From: Brachybacterium sp. Z12
GTDB lineage: Bacteria > Actinomycetota > Actinomycetes > Actinomycetales > Dermabacteraceae
Reading direction: 5' to 3'
NCBI RefSeq assembly: GCF_014400405.1
Contig: NZ_CP060496.1
Coordinates: forward strand, 3,410,001-3,474,000
Length of the DNA: 64,000 nucleotides
Numbering within the stretch: the first letter of the stretch is position 1; the number at the start of each line of letters is the position of its first letter. The notes below the pieces were generated by a model that had not been told where the DNA came from, ran no database searches, and was given only the letters and a program-made list of their open reading frames with translations. The position numbers and the translations under genes are program-made. This document shows, one piece after another, positions 27,904 through 38,469 of this stretch.

Positions 27904-28170
27904 GGCGCGGTCCGTTCCGTGAGGGAGCTGCGACAGCATGATGGCAGGCAGCAAAAGAGGAGGGGTCTGTGACGGTCGGCGAGCCGACGGGAGGGCGGCG
28001 AGGGCCCGGTCGCAGAGCGCTCCACAGTACGGGGCCGACGGTCTTGCGACGGGTCCTCTGCGGGAAGATGGGGCGCAGGTCTCGTCCTGGCCCGACCGAG
28101 GCCCCCGTCGGTAGCAGACCGCGACGGGAGCAACATGACCCACGCCCTAGTGGAAGCTTCAACTAGAGCG

Positions 28171-28176
28171 TAGGGT
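28171..28176 (+). promoter_or_regulatory. candidate -10 box, leaderless LLM transcript
   Basis: TAGGGT ends 7 nt before the ATG at 28184. Confidence 0.4.
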
Positions 28177-28183
28177 CGTCCCC

Positions 28184-29255
28184 ATGCGAGCCTTCGGATT
28201 CCTCAGCTTCGGTCACTACGGCGGCAGCCCTGCCGAGGGCGGCCTCAGCGCCCGGCAGATGCTCCACGACGCGATCGACATCTCCGTCGGCGCCGACGAG
28301 CTGGGCGTGAACGGTGCGTACTTCCGCGTCCACCACTTCGCCCAGCAGTCCGCCTCCCCGATGCCGCTGCTGTCCGCCGTCGCCGCACGCACGCAGCGCA
28401 TCGAGGTGGGCACCGGAGTGATCGACATGCGCTACGAGAACCCCTGTACTTCGCGGAGGAGGCCGCGGCGCTCGATCTCATCGCCGACGGCCGGGTGGCG
28501 CTCGGCGTCTCCCGCGGCAGCCCCGAGCCCGCGGAGCGCGGCTGGGAGGCCTTCGGCTACACCGGTTCGGCCGACCCGCGCGGGGCGGACATCGCCCGCG
28601 AGAAGTTCGACGTCTTCCTCCAGGCCATCCAGGGCGAGCCGATGGCTCGAGCCGCGGAGAAGCCCTACATGTCCCCTGCCGCGCCGGGCTCCGATCTGCG
28701 GATCGAGCCCCACTCCCCGAGCTGATCCGACGGATCTGGTGGGGAGCGGGCTCCCGCGAGACCGCTGAGCAGACGGGCCGACAGGGGCTGAACCTGATGA
28801 GCTCGACCCTGCTCACCGAGGCGACGGGGGCCTCCTTCGGCGACCTCCAGGCCGAGCAGATCGAGCGCTACCGCGCCGCCTTCCGCGAGGCCGGGCACAC
28901 GCACGCCCCACGCGTCTCCGTCTCCCGCAGCGTGTTCCCGATCGTCACCGAGCAGGACCGCATGCTGTTCGGGGCCCGCCCCGGGGAGAGCGCCGACCAG
29001 GTCGGCATCATCGACGGGCACCGCTCGACCTTCGGCCGCACCTACACCGGGGAACCGGATCAGCTCATCGAGCAGCTGCAGGCCGACGCCGCCGTCCAGG
29101 CCGCCGACACCCTCATGCTCACGATCCCCTCGCAGGCCGGCGTGGACCTGAACCTCCACATCCTCGAGAGCTTCGCGACGCATGTCGCGCCCGCCCTGGG
29201 CTGGGCACCGAACACCGAAGGGCCTGTGCAGGGCGACCCGGTCCACCCTCTCTGA
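28184..29255 (+). CDS. luciferase-like (LLM) flavin-dependent oxidoreductase (two frameshifts)
   Basis: About 357 residues of the bacterial luciferase fold. GFLSFGHYGG, RVHHFAQQSASPMPLLSAVA, VGTGVIDMRYENP and ADGRVALGVSRGSPEP are family segments for FMN binding and the barrel core. The frame shifts at about 28441 and 28715; the third part begins PELIRRIWWGAGSRETAEQ. Substrate unknown. Follows a leaderless-type promoter; exonuclease III starts 20 bp downstream with its own promoter. Confidence 0.78.
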
Positions 29256-29263
29256 CCGGCACG

Positions 29264-29269
29264 TACCCT
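29264..29269 (+). promoter_or_regulatory. candidate -10 box, leaderless exonuclease III transcript
   Basis: TACCCT ends 6 nt before the ATG at 29276. Confidence 0.4.
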
Positions 29270-29275
29270 CGAGGG

Positions 29276-30295
29276 ATGCTCCGCATCGCGTCCGCCAACA
29301 TCAACGGGATCCGTGCCACGCAGCGGCGGGGATTCGGCGACTGGCTGGAGACGCGCGGCTGCGATGTGGTCGCGCTCCAGGAGGTCCGGGCACAGGCCGA
29401 CAAGCTGCCCGCAGGCGCCTTCGGCGAGTACCACGTCGCCCTGGACACCGGCACCCTGCCCGGCCGCAACGGCGTCGCGGTGCTGACTCGGCAGGCACCG
29501 GCCGCGGTGCGCACCTGGAGCGGCACCGCTCTGGTGGGCGGGCCGACGCAGGACGGCGCTGTCGCCGATGGGCCGCTGGTGACCCGAGGAGGCGATATCG
29601 CCGGCTCACCTCACCGGCGGCCCGCGGAGACCAACCCCTCGGACCTGCCTCCTGCCCTCACCCTCGTCCCGGCGCCCGATCACGTGCCTCTCGCTCGCGG
29701 CCTCGGCCCCTTCACCGCCGAAGGCCGCTACCTCGAGGTCGACCTGGCGGATGCACCGCTGACCATCGCCTGCCTCTACCTGCCCAAGGGCGGGCTGCCC
29801 GCCCACCTGCAGCGGCCGGAGCGGATGCGGGAGGCCCCCGATGGCGGCGCCCGCTACGCCCGGAAGATGCGGTTCATGGCGGCTTTCTCCCGCTACCTCA
29901 CCCGGACGCGTCGCGCCGCCGCGGCGGCCGGTCGGGAGTTCCTGCTGATGGGGGATCTCAACATCGCCCATACGAGACAGGACCTCGCAGCTTGGCGCCG
30001 CAATCAGGGCAACGACGGGTTCCTGCCCGAGGAGCGTGAGTGGCTGGGGCGGCAGCTCTCCGCGCGGACGCTCGTCGACGTCGTACGGGCCCTCCACCCG
30101 GACGAGGACGGCCCGTACTCGTGGTGGTCATGGCTGGGGCAGTCGTTCGCGAAGGATGCGGGATGGAGGATCGACTACCACCTCGCCACGCCCCGTCTCG
30201 CGCGCGCCGCACAGCGCGCCGAGGTCGATCGGGAGTTCCGGGGCGAGCGGCTCTCGGATCACTCGCCGGTCGTGGTCGACTACGACCTGCGCTGA
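29276..30295 (+). CDS. xthA: exodeoxyribonuclease III with in-frame palindromic insert
   Basis: 339 residues of the endonuclease/exonuclease/phosphatase fold, expected to repair abasic sites and trim 3' ends. ANINGIRA holds the metal Asn, then ALQEVRAQ (Glu), LMGDLNIAH (Asp and Asn), WRIDYHLATP and SDHSPVVVDYDL (Asp-His). Between residues about 95 and 140 lies a stretch not expected in the family. Residues about 99-116 (GPLVTRGGDIAGSPHRRP) are encoded by copy 3 of the 54-bp palindrome. All catalytic motifs flank the insert and remain intact, so the enzyme may still work. Confidence 0.87.
   Translation: MLRIASANINGIRATQRRGFGDWLETRGCDVVALQEVRAQADKLPAGAFGEYHVALDTGTLPGRNGVAVLTRQAPAAVRTWSGTALVGGPTQDGAVADGPLVTRGGDIAGSPHRRPAETNPSDLPPALTLVPAPDHVPLARGLGPFTAEGRYLEVDLADAPLTIACLYLPKGGLPAHLQRPERMREAPDGGARYARKMRFMAAFSRYLTRTRRAAAAAGREFLLMGDLNIAHTRQDLAAWRRNQGNDGFLPEEREWLGRQLSARTLVDVVRALHPDEDGPYSWWSWLGQSFAKDAGWRIDYHLATPRLARAAQRAEVDREFRGERLSDHSPVVVDYDLR
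29570..29623. repeat. 54-bp palindromic repeat, copy 3 (inside exonuclease III)
   Basis: GGGCCGCTGGTGA at the left and CCTCACCGGCGGCCC at the right, with GGCGATATCGCC at the centre. It is 54 bp, a multiple of three, and stays in frame with the gene. Arms are less perfect than in copy 2, as expected after coding selection. Confidence 0.78.
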
Positions 30296-30431
30296 CCCTC
30301 CCTGCACCGGTCGATGACCGACGGGGATCACTGCCCCGCCCCTGGCCAGGCCACCGTGGTTCCCGTAGAATAGGGCCCCGTGGGGGCGCCGACCGGTGCG
30401 CTCGCCCAGCACCGCTTCACGGAGGAGCCCG

Positions 30432-31396
30432 ATGCCGCCGCCGCAGCCCGTCGTCGCACCGGCCGCGCCCGCCGCACCCCTCCCCTCGGCCCCCTCGCCC
30501 GGGACCACCGGCACCCCCGCCTCACGGCGCCTGCTCGCTCCCGAGGACGATGCCCGTCCGCTGACCCTGTGGGGCTCCTCGTCGATGAGCTCCGAGGGCG
30601 GGGCCGACGCGACACCGCTGGCGGTGCGGATCCATGAGCACCTCGCCCTCGCCGCCGCACCCGCCATCGTCCATGGCTTCGGCGTCGGCGCCACCCGCTC
30701 GGAGCACACCCTGCTGATGCGCGGCCTGGACACCCCGCAGCTGCGCCTCCTCGGCGACCCCGCGCCGGGGACCGGCCAGGTGGCGGTCGACCTCGACTCG
30801 GGCCTCTCCCCGTCGGCACCCTCCGGATTCCGGGGACCTCGCCGGGGCGCCCGGGGTGCTCGACGGCACCGGCGGCAGCTGGGTCTTCATCCCCGACGAT
30901 CCCGACCATCCGCTCACGGACGGTCTCTTCCGCTCGTCGCTCGCCGCCGTCGCGGAGGGCTCGCGACAGGTGCTGTGGATGGGCAAGAACAACATCCTCG
31001 ACGTAGCTGGCGTGCTCGAGGACACCCAGCGCATGTGGGATGCCACCGCGGATCCTGCGCAGGACACGCTGGTCCTCGGCCAGTGGCCCACCCCGCATGA
31101 CCCGGTCGGCTCGGCGACCGCGGAGGCGGTGGCCGCCGTCAACGCGGAGCAGCAGCACCGCTACGGAGACCATTTCCTGGATCTGGGGAGCCTGCTCACC
31201 TCGGCACAGGGGCTCAGCTGCCCGCCCCTCGCGCCGCTGCGCCTGCCGAGAGCAGGCCACCACGCACAGTGCGCTCGAGCAGCGGATCGTGCCGGCCGGC
31301 CTGCGCGCACCGGACGACATCCATCTCAACGGCTGGGGAAACCTGGCGGTGGGATGGGCGATCGTCCGTCGGATGCGGGAGCTGAGGTGGCTGTGA
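30432..31396 (+). CDS. SGNH/GDSL-type hydrolase (multiple frameshifts)
   Basis: About 322 residues. Block I reads LTLWGSSSM (nucleophile Ser), block III GKNN and block V DDIHLNGWG (catalytic Asp-His), the SGNH esterase/acyltransferase pattern. The frame needs one base at about 30809, one at about 30834 and two between 31205 and 31240. The ATG at 30432 follows GGAGGAG. The C-terminus overlaps the next gene through GTGA (31393-31396). The next gene encodes an SLH-type surface protein, so action on a cell-wall polymer is plausible. Confidence 0.65.
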
Positions 31397-32274
31397 GACG
31401 ACCCGCCGCACCGCACCTCCGCACCGGCCGTCCCGGCGCCCCCACCCCTGCTCCGCCTGCGGTCGAGACGCCCGCCGCGCCCTCCCGTGAGGAGGCGGCG
31501 CCGCAGCTGACCGCCCTGACGGCGCCTGCCCCGCTCCGCAGCGGTCGCACCGGCCGTCGTGCCGTGCTGCTGGTCGGCGCCGCGGCGGCCGTCGGCAGCG
31601 CCGTGAGCGTCGGCGCCCTGCTGCGCGAGGACGGCGCCGCGGCCCCGTCGGCCGCCTCCTCCCCAGGTGTCGCGCCCGCCGGGGACGGCTCCGCCGGACC
31701 GTTCGCGGACGTCGCCGCCGACGACCCCGCCGCCGAGGCGATCCGCTGGGCGGACGAGACCGGCGTGCAGCCGGCCCTCACCGCGACCGACTACTCCCCA
31801 CAGGACGCGGTGAACCGCGGCGACGTGGCGCTCGCGCTGCACCGCATGGCCGGGGCCCCCGCCGTGGACCTCGGCTCCGCCCCGGTGCCGTTCACGGACC
31901 TGGGCGAGGACGCCGCCCGGGTCACGGCGATGCTGTGGCTGCACGGCCGCGGCGCGGTATGGGGCGATGCGGAGCTGCGGGTGCATCCGGATGAGCCCGC
32001 CACCCGGGACTGCGCGGCGGCGATGCTCACCGCGCTGCTGCGCCCCGCGCTGGCCGGCATGGGCGTCACCTGGGACGCCTCGGCCGAGGCCTCGCTGCCG
32101 CAGGCCGACGGCCAGGGCTCCGCGCTCGCGGACGTCGCCTGGCTCGAGGCATCCGGGATGGCTCCCGCCTCCCTCTCCGCGGCCGCCTGGTCCGGCGAGG
32201 AGGGTGTCACGCGCGCCGATCTGGCGGTTTCCCTCCACCGTGCGGACGAGGTCGTCGCCACGGCGCTCGGCTGA
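31393..32274 (+). CDS. membrane-anchored S-layer-homology (SLH) repeat protein
   Basis: About 293 residues from a GTG that overlaps the upstream stop. A Pro-rich cytoplasmic N-terminus (about 1-50) is followed by one membrane helix (RAVLLVGAAAAVGSAVSVGA). Three SLH-like repeats follow, each with an FADV-type start, EAIRWADETGV, and a helix with Asp-Val-Ala-Leu-Ala-Leu-His-Arg-Met; the third contains DLAVSLHR. SLH repeats commonly bind pyruvylated wall polysaccharide. Intact. Confidence 0.7.
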   Translation: MRRPAAPHLRTGRPGAPTPAPPAVETPAAPSREEAAPQLTALTAPAPLRSGRTGRRAVLLVGAAAAVGSAVSVGALLREDGAAAPSAASSPGVAPAGDGSAGPFADVAADDPAAEAIRWADETGVQPALTATDYSPQDAVNRGDVALALHRMAGAPAVDLGSAPVPFTDLGEDAARVTAMLWLHGRGAVWGDAELRVHPDEPATRDCAAAMLTALLRPALAGMGVTWDASAEASLPQADGQGSALADVAWLEASGMAPASLSAAAWSGEEGVTRADLAVSLHRADEVVATALG

Positions 32275-32320
32275 CCGCTCTGCGGCCCGCAAAGCAATAT
32301 GCGGCGTCGGCCCTGCGGCA

Positions 32321-32326
32321 TAGGGT
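32321..32326 (+). promoter_or_regulatory. candidate -10 box, leaderless tricorn transcript
   Basis: TAGGGT ends 7 nt before the ATG at 32334. Confidence 0.4.
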
Positions 32327-32333
32327 TGGGGCC

Positions 32334-35300
32334 ATGTCGATGACGCCCGCCCATGCCGCGTACCTCCGCCACCCCGATGTCCGTGGGGACCTGCTCACCT
32401 TCACCGCCGCGAACGACGTGTGGCTCGCCCCGCTGGCCGGGGGCCGCGCTTGGCGCCTGACCGACGAGGGCGCCCCGTCGGCTATCCGCGCTTCTCGCCC
32501 GACGGCGCGCACATCGCCTACACCTCACGCACCTCCGGCGGCCCGGAGGTGTGGGTGATCAGCGCCGAGGGCGACGCCGCCCCGCGCCGGCTCACCGCGT
32601 GGGGTCGGCCCTCCACGAAGGTGGCCGGCTGGCTGCCCGACGGTCGGGTCGTCGCCACGACCAGTTACGGCGCCCCCATCGCGCGCGATGCGCAGCTGTG
32701 GGCGATCGATCTCGACGGGACGATCGAGCTGCTGCCGCTCGGCCGCAGCGGCGAGGTCGCGATCCACCCCTCGGGAACCACCGTGGTCTCCACCCCGTGG
32801 CGCCGCGACCAGGCGGGCTGGAAGCACTATCAGGGCGGCACGGCGGTCAAGCTGTGGCTCTCCCGCGAGGACGTTCCGCTGGACGCGCCGGCGCAGACGC
32901 ACTCGGGCCGCTCTTGGGAGCCGCTGCTGGACGAGGTGCTCGCCTCCAAGCTGCGGATCGCCTGGTACGGGGATCGTCTGCTGTTCGCCTCGGACACTCC
33001 CGGCCCGGGCGCCGCCCTCACCGATCGTGCCTCCGCGAACCTCTGGTCCGTCGCCATGGACGGCTCCGACCTGCGCTCGCACACCTCCTTCACCTCCGAG
33101 CAGGGCTACCTGCGCGAGCCCGCGTCCGACGGCACCACCATCGTGTTCAGCTCCCGCGGGCGCCTGTTCGCGATGGACTCGCTGGATGCGGAGCCGCGGG
33201 AGGTCGAGATCCTGGCCTCCGGCGTCGGCGCTTCGCGACTGCCGCGCCCGTCTCGGAGAACGAGAACGTGCTGGCCGTGCGCCCGCTCCACGACGCCCGT
33301 GCGAGCGTGGTCGAATGGCGCGGCAGCGCGCACGCCCTCACCCACCGCGGCGGCCCCTCACGGCTGCTCGCCGGAGCGTGCGGGCTGCGCCTGCGGGAGG
33401 TGCGCCCGCTGGGCCGCACGCCCTTCGCCCTGTTCGTCTCCGACGCCGAGGCGCTGCGCGACCGTGAGGACGGCGGCGTCGGCTCCGATGTGCTGGCCCT
33501 GGCCCGCCTCGACGGCGGCGGCGAGGAGATCCGCCTGGACGTCGGCGCCGTGGGGCGGATCCTCCACGCGATCCCCTCCCCGACGGCTCCAAGATCGCGA
33601 TCAGCACCCACGACAACGTGGTGCGCCTGGTGACCCTGCGCGGTCTCGAGGATCCCGCGAAGACCTCCGCCTCCGCCCTGCGCACGGACGCCGCCGCGGC
33701 CGCCACCGCCTGGGAGCAGGACGCCGAGCACGCGATCCCCGCTCCCCAGCTCGACCACGTGCGCGAGGTGGGCCGCTCGAGCGGCGGCGAGGTGCGGCAT
33801 CTCGCCTGGTCGCCCGACGGCCGCTGGCTGGTGTGGGCGGAGCCGAACTCCTGGCAGCTCAGCCGCCTGATGGTCTCCGACACCGACGATCAGGAGCCGA
33901 CGGGCCGCGCGCTGACCTCGGGCAAGTACCAGGACTCCGAGCCCGCCTTCAGCGCCGACGGGAGGCATCTGGCGCTGCTGAGCCTGCGCACCTTCGAGAC
34001 CGTCTACGACGACATGGTGTTCGACCTCGGCTTCGTCAACGCCGAGCGGCCGTTCCTGCTGCCGCTCGAGCGCACCACGCCGGACCCCTTCGGCCCGCAC
34101 CCCGACGGCTGGGGCCCGACCGAGGAGGACAAGGATGCCAAGGGCGGCACCGACGGCAAGGGGGCGAAGAGCACCGAGGCCGCCTCTGCGACCGGCCCGT
34201 CGGCCGCGCAGGCGGTCTCTGCGCAGGCGGCGGCCGCACAGCCCGCCACCTCGCACAGCGCGGCCGGCGCCGACGATGCGACCCGCCCGCCGGCCACCCG
34301 CCTCGATCTCGAGTCCGTGGAGTCACGACTGGTGCCCTTCCCCGTCACCTCGGGCTACTACTCGCACCTCACTGCGGTGACCGGCGGTTTCGTCTGGCTC
34401 CGCCACCCGCAGCAGGGGGCGCTGGGCAGCGCCCGCGCCGGGGTCGAGGGCGACGCACCGACACCGACGCTCGAGCACTGGGGCCTCGCCGAGCGCAAGC
34501 TCACCGTGCTCGCCGAGGGCGTCACCGACCTCGCCGCCTCCGGTGACGGCGAGACGCTCGTGATCCGGCAGGGCGAACAGTGGGTGCAGGTCCCCGCCGC
34601 CCGCAAGGTCGAGGACGAGGATCCGGCCCGGATCGTCATCGACACCTCCCGGATGCGACTGAACGTCGACCCGGTCAAGGAGCGGCGCGGCATGCTCTGG
34701 GACAACTACCGGATCATGGCGCAGCAGTACTGGCGCGCGGACATGGACGGCATGAACTGGCACGCGATGACCTCCTGGTACGACCCGGTCATCGAGCGCC
34801 TGGTCACCGACGACGACTTCCAGGACATGATGTGGGAGGTCCAGGGCGAGCTCGGAACCTCGCACGCCTACGTGCAGGGCAAGGTCTACCAGGCCGATCC
34901 GCCGATGCTCCCCGCCTACCTCGGCGCGGACTTCGCCCAGCAGGACGCTCGCTGGGTGATCACCCGCATCCTGCCCGGCGACTCCTCCGATCCCGACGCC
35001 CGCTCGCCGCTGCTCGCCCCTGGCGTGGGCGCTGAGGTGGGCGATGCGGTGCTCCGCGTGGACGGCCGGGCCGTGGGCTCGGAGGGCGTGGAGGCCGCGC
35101 TGATCGGCGCGGCGGGCAAGCCGACCGAGCTGGTGCTGCTGCGCGACGGCGCCGAGCACCGGGTCGCGGTGACCCCGCTGGCCGACGACTCCGCCCTGCG
35201 CTACCAGGCCTGGGTCGCCTCGCGTCGCGAGCTGGTCGCGGAGCTCTCGGACGGGCGGCTGGGGTACCTGCACATCCCCGACATGGTGTCCTCCGGCTGG

Positions 35301-35867
35301 GCGCAGATGCACCGCGACCTGCGCGAGGCCACCACCAAGGAGGGCCTGGTGGTGGATGTGCGATACAACAGCGGCGGGCACACCTCGCAGCTGGTCACCG
35401 ACCGGATCGCGCGGCGGGTGCTGTCCTGGGACTTCCCGCGCCACGAGCGGCCCGGCACCTACCCGTCCTTCGCCCCGCGCGGCGCGGTGGTGCTGGTGAC
35501 GAACCAGGAGGCCGGCTCCGACGGCGACATCGTCAACGCCGTCTCCCGCGCACTGGAGGTCGGGCCGATCATCGGCACCCGCACCTGGGGCGGCGTGATC
35601 GGCATCGACGGCCGCTACGACCTGGTCGACGGCACCGGGGTGACGCAGCCGAAGTACGCCAGCTGGTTCGAGGGCGAGGAGTGGGCGATCGAGAACTATG
35701 GCGTGGAGCCGGATATCGAGGTGCCGCTGCCGCCGAACGCCTGGGAGGGCGGGCAGGACCCGCAGCTCGAGCGCGGCATCACCGAGGCGCTCGCGCTGCT
35801 GTCGCAGAAGCCTGCGGCGGTCGCACCGCCGATGCCGGCGCCGCGCTTCGGCCGCCGGGACGGCTGA
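32334..35867 (+). CDS. tricorn protease homologue (three frameshifts)
   Basis: About 1,178 residues, the normal size of tricorn proteases: two N-terminal beta-propellers (YLRHPDVRGDLLTFTAANDVWL; FSPDGAHIAYTS; WSPDGRWLVWAEP), a C1/PDZ region (GAEVGDAVLRVDGRAVG) and a C-terminal serine protease core. The likely nucleophile is Ser in NQEAGSDGDIV, and the His in GELGTSHAYV completes the active site. Frames join near 32477, 33238 and 33583. An acidic/Ala-rich linker (about residues 600-650) divides propeller 2. Expected to degrade oligopeptides in the cytoplasm. Confidence 0.87.
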
Positions 35868-35911
35868 GCCGCTCCGGGACCTCCGTCCGGGTCCGCCGCC
35901 ACCTGCCCGAC

Positions 35912-35917
35912 TATCCT
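35912..35917 (+). promoter_or_regulatory. candidate -10 box for the universal stress protein
   Basis: TATCCT lies 73 bp before the start at 35991, allowing a leader that carries the AGGAGG ribosome site. Confidence 0.35.
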
Positions 35918-35990
35918 GGGGGCACCGGCGGCGGACTCGATCACGGGGCGCCGTCGTCGGTCGCTGAAGCCCCCGGTGCAGGAGGTCGAA

Positions 35991-36950
35991 ATGCACGACG
36001 ACGGCTTCACCTCTCAGTCCCCGCTCCCCGATGCCCGAACCCTCGGGGTCCTCGTAGGCTTCGACGATTCCGATCACTCCGTCCTGGCTCTCCATTACGC
36101 GGCACGCGCCGCGCAGCGCCTCGACGCGCCCTTGACCGTGGTCACCGCCTACACGGTGCCGACGATGGCGTACGCCGATGCGGCGCTGATCCCCAGCGTG
36201 CCCGCGGAGGTGGCCCGGCTGGCCGCTGCCCAGGAGCTGCTCGAGCAGGCGCGCGAGCACCTGCGCGGCTATCCGGGCGAGGTCGATCTGCGCACTGAGC
36301 ACGGTGACGCCGCCGGAGTGCTGGTGAAGCTCTCCGCGCAGGCGCAGCTCGCCGTGGTCGGCGCCCGTGGCCGGGGCGGGTTCCTGGGCCGCATGCTCGG
36401 CTCGGTCTCCTCCGCGCTGCCCGCCCACGCCCACTGCCCCACCGTGGTGGTCCCGCAGCAGTACGTGATCGGCACCGGCGAGGGCCCCGAGCGCTTCGCC
36501 CCGGTCCCGGACGACGCCCCCGTCGTGGTGGGGGTGGACCTCTACAAGCCCAGCGAGGCCGCGGTGCGGCACGCGGCGGAGGCGGCACTGAACCGCAGCG
36601 CGCCGCTGCATCTGCTGGCCGTGATGCCGCAACCCGATGCGTGGGGCGCCGCCTACATGGCCTGGCTGCCCGATCCCGACATCCTCGACAAGCACCGCGC
36701 AGAGCTCGCGAAAGAGCTCGAGGCCACCGCCGACTCGCTGCGCGCCGAGCATCCGGGGCTGACCGTCACCTCCGAGGTTCTGCTGGCCGATCCGGTGACC
36801 CCGCTGCTCCGGCGCACCGCTGACGCGCAGCTGACCGTGCTCGGCACCCGTGGCCGCAGCCGCCTGGCCTCGACCCTGCTCGGTTCGGTGTCCCGGGCTG
36901 TGCTGCAGCGCGCCGAGGGACCGGTGATGGTGGTGCCCGACACGCAGTGA
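35991..36950 (+). CDS. tandem universal stress protein (two UspA domains)
   Basis: 319 residues with two UspA domains. Domain 1 starts LGVLVGFDDSDHSVLAL and ends with the ATP-binding GARGRGGFLGRMLGSVSSAL. Domain 2 starts VVVGVDLYKPSEAAVRHA and has GTRGRSRLASTLLGSVSRAVL. Both carry the GxRGRxxxxxxxxGS nucleotide signature. The start at 35991 follows AGGAGG at 6-nt spacing and is preferred to 35976. Alone ahead of the copper-related genes. Intact. Confidence 0.9.
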   Translation: MHDDGFTSQSPLPDARTLGVLVGFDDSDHSVLALHYAARAAQRLDAPLTVVTAYTVPTMAYADAALIPSVPAEVARLAAAQELLEQAREHLRGYPGEVDLRTEHGDAAGVLVKLSAQAQLAVVGARGRGGFLGRMLGSVSSALPAHAHCPTVVVPQQYVIGTGEGPERFAPVPDDAPVVVGVDLYKPSEAAVRHAAEAALNRSAPLHLLAVMPQPDAWGAAYMAWLPDPDILDKHRAELAKELEATADSLRAEHPGLTVTSEVLLADPVTPLLRRTADAQLTVLGTRGRSRLASTLLGSVSRAVLQRAEGPVMVVPDTQ

Positions 36951-36982
36951 CCCCACGCGCGGAAAAGCGACACAATAGCGGC

Positions 36983-37659
36983 ATGACACCGGCCCGCTCA
37001 CCCCTGCGCCTGCTGCGCGGGGGCATGGCCGCGTCACTGGCCACGGCGGTCGCCCTCGGAGGGCACCTGGTGGCGGGCGCTGCGATGCCGACGTGGCTCG
37101 GGGTGGCGCTTCCCTGGTGGCTCGCCGTCACCGTCTGCACGGTCCTGGCCGGCACCCGCTTCTCGCTGCTGCGGATGGGGATGGCGGTGCTCTCCAGCCA
37201 GGCCCTGTTCCACGGCCTGTTCACGGCCGGCACCCCGGGCGACCCATCGCTGCAGATGGTCGATCCGCCCGGATCCCACCTCGGCCACGTCCATGCCCCG
37301 GCTGGCCCTCTCGCCGAGCACTCCGCGCACACCGCCCACGGGGGCGCGCACGGGGCGGAGGCCGCCGGGCACGCCCTGCACAGCCACTCCGACCTGCACA
37401 TGCTGCTGGGGCACCTCGTGGCGGCGCTCGTCACCACCGTGCTGCTGCACCAGGGGAGTCGTTCCTGCTGCGCTGCGCCGGTCTCGTCGGCGCGGTCCTG
37501 CGGGTGCTGTCCCGGCCGCCGCGCTCTGTCACGCTCCCGCCGCTCGTCCCCTCCGCGCCGGCGCCTCCGGTGCCCGAGGTCGCCCACCTGCACCATGTCC
37601 AGTGCGCGGTGCTCACGCCCCAGCTGCGCAGAGGCCCTCCCCTGGTCCTGGCCGCCTGA
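36983..37659 (+). CDS. His-rich multi-helix membrane protein (frameshifted)
   Basis: About 226 residues with four to five hydrophobic segments. A long periplasmic-type loop is crowded with His (HLGHVHAPAGPLAEHSAHTA, then HGAEAAGHALHSHSDLHM). The frame shifts near 37452; the corrected C-terminal part reads ESFLLRCAGLVGAVLRVLSR and ends in a His/Cys-containing tail. Unknown family, but it stands immediately before a PCu(A)C copper chaperone, so a role in copper handling is likely. The ATG at 36983 lacks a ribosome site. Confidence 0.6.
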
Positions 37660-37815
37660 GAGCCGTCAACCCCGACGGTCGCACTCCCGTGCCCGCTCAG
37701 GCCGCCCCTTCGGTCGATCACGCCGTGCGGTGCCGCCGCACGGCGCTCCCCTGCTGCTCCTCGCTGACGCGCCGCGCGCCGTCAGCCCCGTGGAGCGCTC
37801 CCGAAAGGACCCACC

Positions 37816-38469
37816 ATGTCCCGCAGCATCCCCCTGCCCACCGTCCCCGCACCGATTAGCCGCATCACGCGGCGCGCGACCCTCGCCGTCGCCCTCCTGC
37901 TGCCCCTGGCGGCTTGCACCGGCGCCAGCGGCGACGCTGAGACCACCGAGCCCGCCCCCGAGGACGGGGCAGGCGGCGGGCTGACTCTCACCGACCCCTG
38001 GGTGAAGGCCGCCGAGGAGGGCATGACCTCCTCCTTCGGCGTGCTCCGCAACGACACGGAGCGAGATCTGGTGCTCACCGGGGTCTCGACTCCGGCGAGT
38101 TCCGCGGTCGAGCTGCACGAGACCACCTCCGACGGCTCGGGCGGGATGAGCATGACGGAGAAGGAGGGCGGTTTCGAGCTGCCCGCCGGCGGCGAGCTCG
38201 TCCTCGAGCCGGGCGGCCACCACATCATGCTCATGGACCTCACCGCCCCGCTGCTGCCCGGCGACGAGGTCGAGCTGACACTGCAGTTCGAGGACGGCGC
38301 CGAGCACCCGTTCACCGCCACCGTCAAGGACTTCGCCGGCGCCCAGGAGCACTACGAGCCCGAGGGATCCACGGGCTCCGGAGCGTCCGACGGCGGCGGC
38401 GCGCACGACCACGACCACGACCACGACCACGACGAGCACGACCATGACGGCCACGGGGGTGACGAGTGA
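37816..38469 (+). CDS. PCu(A)C-family periplasmic copper chaperone
   Basis: 217 residues: a lipoprotein signal (VALLLPLAAC), then the DUF461 beta-barrel. The Cu(I) site motif is present as ELHETTSDGSGGMSM and GGHHIMLMDL (His, Met, His, Met ligands). The C-terminus is a run of alternating His and Asp (about residues 196-217), a probable second metal site. PCu(A)C proteins pass copper to cytochrome oxidase or other cuproproteins. Its stop overlaps the Dyp peroxidase start (GTGA). Confidence 0.88.
   Translation: MSRSIPLPTVPAPISRITRRATLAVALLLPLAACTGASGDAETTEPAPEDGAGGGLTLTDPWVKAAEEGMTSSFGVLRNDTERDLVLTGVSTPASSAVELHETTSDGSGGMSMTEKEGGFELPAGGELVLEPGGHHIMLMDLTAPLLPGDEVELTLQFEDGAEHPFTATVKDFAGAQEHYEPEGSTGSGASDGGGAHDHDHDHDHDEHDHDGHGGDE

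Noticed and set aside
34323..37037. Long minus-strand frame (904 codons) opposite tricorn and universal stress genes.
   Set aside because: Antisense shadow of high-GC coding sequence: composition is unlike a protein and the plus strand has clear families.
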